DNA of 6,902 bases from Lachnospiraceae bacterium UBA3287 (lineage in GTDB: Bacteria; Bacillota; Clostridia; Lachnospirales; Lachnospiraceae): contig DETN01000062.1 in the NCBI GenBank assembly GCA_002362155.1, positions 6,597 through 13,498 of the forward strand, in the 5' to 3' direction. The translations under genes and the position numbers were made by a program. Positions 5,097 through 6,902 of this stretch are shown here, one piece after another; position 1 is the first letter of the stretch, and each line of letters begins with the position of its first letter. The notes under the pieces are model-generated. The model was not told where the DNA came from and made no database searches. It saw nothing but the letters and a program-made list of their open reading frames with translations.

Positions 5097-6293
5097 TCAG
5101 TAATTCACTTCCGCATCCAGCCCGGAAAGGACGGCATCGTCCTCTATGGGGTTGTCCCAGATGTCCAGTTCTTCCAAGGACGGCAGCTCTTCCAGTACAT
5201 CCACCTCTCTGATCTCATTTTCCGACAGATCCAGAAAGTTCAGCGCTTCCAGATCCTGCAGGGGAGTAATGTCCGTGATGCTGTTGCCGGGCAGGTACAG
5301 TACCTCCAGATTTACCAGCTTCCGCAAAGGACTGATATCGGAGATCCGGTTGCCGCCCAGGTCCAGGAGCGTCAGACTGTCCAGATCCTCCAGAGGACTG
5401 ATGTCGGAGATCTGATTGCCGTAAAGACTCAGATATTCCAGATTTTCCAGGTTTTTCAGGGCATCTATATCCCGGATACGATTATCGGACATGGAGAGAG
5501 TGCTCAGGTCTGTCAGGTCCCGAAGGGGCGTAATGTCTTCGATTTCATTGCCGGAAATATACAGGCCCTCCAGGTTTCTGAATTCCGCCAGAGCACTGAT
5601 GTCCGTGATTTTTTCGTCTTCCTCTTCAAAATCTGCGGAAAGATCGATCCAGGTGATGGAAAGCACATCGCTGTACATGATGTCTTCCTCTTCGATCCCG
5701 GTGATCTCGCGCACTCTCTCTTCCAGCACCGGGTCCTTCCAGTCTATGACATGATCCTCAGTCAAAACGATCGGGCCGCTGTAGTCGGACAGTTCATCGT
5801 AATCATCAAAGTCATCTTCCTCCAGACCATCCAGCATATCTTCCAGTCTGAAATGCAGGGCCATATCGTTTGTGACAGTAACGAAGACCGCTGCGATGAT
5901 CCCCACAGCCATACCAATAATGAGAACCGTGACAGCGATTATGGCTCTGGCATCCAGTCCTCTTCTGTAAGGCCTTCTCATCAGAGACTCTGTTTCTTCG
6001 AAAAGCCTGTCTCTGGGTCCAGCAGTGCTCTCGGGGAGCATTTCTTCCTGCCCTGCGTCATATACATGTACGGCGGCATCTGCATGGTCCCGGCTTTCCG
6101 CCCGGTAGTCCCTCTCAAACTGACTGTTCTCCCTGGCCTCCTGCTTATTCTTTTCATGGATCAGCCTTACGGAGCATTCGATACACTCCGCACAGTGCTT
6201 TTCCAGAAATCTCTTTTCCGCGTCTGTACATCCGCCTCTTGCATAGCGGGGAATCATCTGTTCCGCTATGCCGCATGCAAAACGATCGCTCAT
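5097..6293 (-). CDS. Membrane protein: cytoplasmic zinc finger, one TM helix, leucine-rich repeat ectodomain
   Basis: Protein of 398 residues in four parts. Residues 1-50: anti-sigma-like zinc domain (C7, C22, H33, C34, C37, C40; pattern H-x3-C-x2-C). About 51-115: polar linker ending in the basic cluster RRPYRRGLDAR. About 116-140: one transmembrane helix, the basic residues placing the N-terminus inside. About 141-230: very acidic linker (EEDDFDDYDELSD). Residues 232-385: seven 22-residue internalin-type leucine-rich repeats, then a short tail. The ectodomain should bind a protein or glycan outside the membrane and pass the signal to the zinc domain; that role is inferred. The start is the ATG at 6293, with AAAGGA upstream and an N-terminus matching the paralogue; an upstream ATG at 6395 overlaps the -10 box and cannot be in the transcript. 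It has its own promoter and terminator. Sigma-factor partner: none in the window. Confidence 0.82.
   Translation of the reverse strand: MSDRFACGIAEQMIPRYARGGCTDAEKRFLEKHCAECIECSVRLIHEKNKQEARENSQFERDYRAESRDHADAAVHVYDAGQEEMLPESTAGPRDRLFEETESLMRRPYRRGLDARAIIAVTVLIIGMAVGIIAAVFVTVTNDMALHFRLEDMLDGLEEDDFDDYDELSDYSGPIVLTEDHVIDWKDPVLEERVREITGIEEEDIMYSDVLSITWIDLSADFEEEDEKITDISALAEFRNLEGLYISGNEIEDITPLRDLTDLSTLSMSDNRIRDIDALKNLENLEYLSLYGNQISDISPLEDLDSLTLLDLGGNRISDISPLRKLVNLEVLYLPGNSITDITPLQDLEALNFLDLSENEIREVDVLEELPSLEELDIWDNPIEDDAVLSGLDAEVNY
5139..5600 (-). repeat. Seven 66-bp units encoding 22-residue leucine-rich repeats
   Basis: Each unit follows I-x2-L-x2-L-x2-L-x2-L-x-L-x2-N-x-I-x-D, the internalin-type LRR consensus. 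Examples are ISPLEDLDSLTLLDLGGNRI and IDALKNLENLEYLSLYGNQI. The units begin at residues 232, 254, 276, 298, 320, 342 and 364 without gap or insertion. The last unit (VDVLEELPSLEELDIWDNPI) is the most divergent. The strict 22-residue period means unit gain or loss by recombination would stay in frame. Confidence 0.88.
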
Positions 6294-6380
6294 GACACTG
6301 TTCCTTTCTGTGCAAAACCGTGCTGCAGGGGCGTCTGCGCCTTCCTTACAGACAGGGCATCTGTGTTCTGCCTTTTCCCC

Positions 6381-6409
6381 AGTATAGCACTCCATGCCCT
6401 GCAGGTAAC
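6381..6409 (-). promoter_or_regulatory. Promoter of the LRR membrane protein gene
   Basis: On the minus strand GTTACC (6409-6404), 17 bp, then TGC TATACT (-10 at 6386-6381). The -10 region and the CTGCAGGT segment are the same as in the paralogue's promoter. The leader of about 80 nt also shares a CTGTAAGGA segment (6352-6344 here, 4858-4850 in the paralogue), so promoter and leader were duplicated with the gene. Confidence 0.6.
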
Positions 6410-6570
6410 AGCAATCCTGTTAAGAATAAGGTCCCGCAAAAGGGTCCGGTCAGGGCGAAGGGGCAATCCTTTTCCCCGGGGCGGAACCTGGGCCCGGAAT
6501 GCACGGAAATATGCCTGAGATCCAGGCGGCAGAGGGCGGACAGGCAGTAAAAAACACGGCTTTTGTCAGA
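6410..6570. other. Spacer between the LRR gene promoter and the Rpn-type gene, no gene seen
   Basis: About 160 bp, GC-rich in the middle (CCCCGGGG and GGGCCC palindromes near 6476-6495). A leftward frame crosses it but has no ribosome binding site and runs through the LRR promoter. I see no repeat or RNA gene here. Confidence 0.5.
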
Positions 6571-6619
6571 AAATAAAAATCCCATCAGGAAAGTACCATT
6601 CTTTCGGTACTTAATCCTG
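6571..6619 (-). terminator. Terminator of the Rpn-type gene, overlapping its stop codon
   Basis: On the minus strand CAGGA (6619-6615 side) and AAGTACC (6612-6606) pair with GGTACTT (6597-6591) and TCCTG, forming a 7-bp stem inside an outer 5-bp stem. After a short gap the tract ATTTTTATTT (6580-6571) follows. The TAA stop codon (6613-6611) lies within the stem. The gap between stem and T-tract makes it slightly non-canonical. Confidence 0.55.
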
Positions 6620-6784
6620 CTGTTTCAGAGCCTGCAGGATTTCCTCCGGAGCAGCTTCCGGATTGGCAAGGATCAGGTCATAGATCGGACGGATACTGTC
6701 CTCTTTCGTCATAAGGCGGTCTGCAATGGCTGCAGAGTCCAGACCTTTACCGATTCCCGCTTCAACCTGACTGATCAGCATCAT
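6611..6784 (-). CDS. Possible internal gene: RpnS-like C-terminal short form
   Basis: In the same frame as the Rpn-type protein an ATG at 6784 (followed at once by a second ATG at 6781) is preceded by AAGGAAGG (6799-6792) at 7 nt spacing, an excellent ribosome binding site formed by the last repeat unit. Translation from there would give 57 residues starting MMLISQVEAG. An alternative internal start is the ATG at 6880 (MELAHEKELARKEG), which would include the repeats, as in the E. coli RpnS protein, but has no clear ribosome binding site. Internal translation is inferred, not seen. Confidence 0.35.
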   Translation of the reverse strand: MMLISQVEAGIGKGLDSAAIADRLMTKEDSIRPIYDLILANPEAAPEEILQALKQQD

Positions 6785-6902
6785 TCTGGCGCCTTCCTTT
6801 ATTCCTTCCTTTATTCCTTCCTTTATTCCTTCCTTTCTGCCTTCCTTTCTGGCAAGTTCCTTCTCATGTGCCAGTTCCATTTCATTATAATCCGCGGGAT
6901 AC
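6611..6902 (-). CDS. Rpn-family recombination-promoting nuclease / putative transposase, C-terminal part
   Basis: The frame is open through the right edge, so only the last 96 residues are seen; the N-terminal PD-(D/E)XK nuclease domain would lie outside. What identifies it is the charged helix LAHEKELARKEG followed by the tetrapeptide run KEGRKEGIKEGIKEGIKEG and a small helical C-terminal domain (ISQVEAGIGKGLDSAAIADR to the end), the common tail of clostridial Rpn proteins. In this family the tail is known to vary widely in repeat number and to be made separately as a short protein (RpnS) that blocks the toxic full-length form (RpnL), which can protect against phage. The family call rests on the tail only; another GxxEG-repeat protein is possible. 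It ends in its own terminator, upstream of the leftward LRR gene. Confidence 0.72.
   Translation of the reverse strand, partial: YPADYNEMELAHEKELARKEGRKEGIKEGIKEGIKEGARMMLISQVEAGIGKGLDSAAIADRLMTKEDSIRPIYDLILANPEAAPEEILQALKQQD
6792..6851 (-). repeat. Five 12-bp tandem repeats encoding (K/R)EGx tetrapeptides
   Basis: On the plus strand the unit is CCTTCCTTTATT (three exact copies at 6792, 6804 and 6816) or CCTTCCTTTCTG (two copies at 6828 and 6840). On the coding strand it reads AATAAAGGAAGG, giving Ile-Lys-Glu-Gly. Copy-number change by slippage keeps the frame. Each unit is also Shine-Dalgarno-like. Confidence 0.9.

Noticed and set aside
6294..6395. Upstream ATG at 6395 as start of the LRR protein, adding 34 residues with a CPVC motif
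   Set aside because: That ATG overlaps the -10 box TATACT, so it would not be in the mRNA; the ATG at 6293 has AAAGGA upstream and matches the paralogue's N-terminus.
4929..6518. Very long rightward open frame (over 500 codons) antisense to the LRR gene
   Set aside because: It starts without a ribosome binding site, has no recognisable domain, and mirrors the repeat pattern of the LRR gene on the other strand, which has promoter, start site, domain content and terminator.
6346..6585. Leftward frame of 79 codons between the Rpn-type and LRR genes
   Set aside because: It begins at the terminator's T-tract without a ribosome binding site and overlaps the LRR gene promoter and leader.

Overview
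The window looks like chromosomal DNA from a low-to-mid-GC Bacillota, most likely a Lachnospiraceae-type clostridium. The reasons are AGGAG-type ribosome binding sites on nearly every gene, extended -10 promoters (TGnTATAAT), a GPH sugar symporter beside a divergent AraC regulator, a flavodoxin_4-type protein, and an Rpn-family protein with KEG repeats. The taxon is an inference; there is no rRNA or other marker gene. By eye the GC content is about half. There is no tRNA, rRNA, CRISPR array or intact insertion sequence.

Left part (1-2898): a GPH/MelB-type sugar-cation symporter, cut by the window edge, runs leftward from 1190. Opposite it, an AraC-family regulator runs rightward from 1645. 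The 454-bp divergent region holds a promoter for each gene and several repeats that could be operators, including a 10-bp direct repeat with 21-bp spacing. This is the usual layout of a locally regulated carbohydrate-uptake locus.

Middle (2899-4264): all genes here are leftward. There is a flavodoxin-like FMN protein, preceded by a strongly palindromic spacer, and a 52-residue membrane miniprotein with a clear ribosome binding site and promoter. Beyond these lies about 500 bp without a convincing gene. It is rich in inverted repeats, notably a nested hairpin with 17-bp perfect arms and a tandem TTCCGGAATC repeat.

Right part (4265-6409): two leftward paralogues share a cytoplasmic N-terminal zinc-binding domain. 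Its Cys-x25-His-x3-Cys-x2-Cys spacing is that of zinc-dependent anti-sigma factors. Each has one membrane segment. One has a short acidic ectodomain; the other has an acidic linker and seven 22-residue internalin-type leucine-rich repeats. Each has its own promoter, and the two promoters are near-identical, so the pair arose by duplication followed by ectodomain replacement or growth. No sigma factor gene lies beside them in the window.

Right end (6571-6902): the C-terminus of an Rpn-family nuclease, with five 12-bp repeats encoding KEG-type tetrapeptides. The repeats end in a strong Shine-Dalgarno sequence 7 nt before an in-frame internal ATG. This resembles the known gene-within-gene RpnL/RpnS toxin-antitoxin arrangement and is one of the most interesting signals here, with the zinc-finger/LRR pair.
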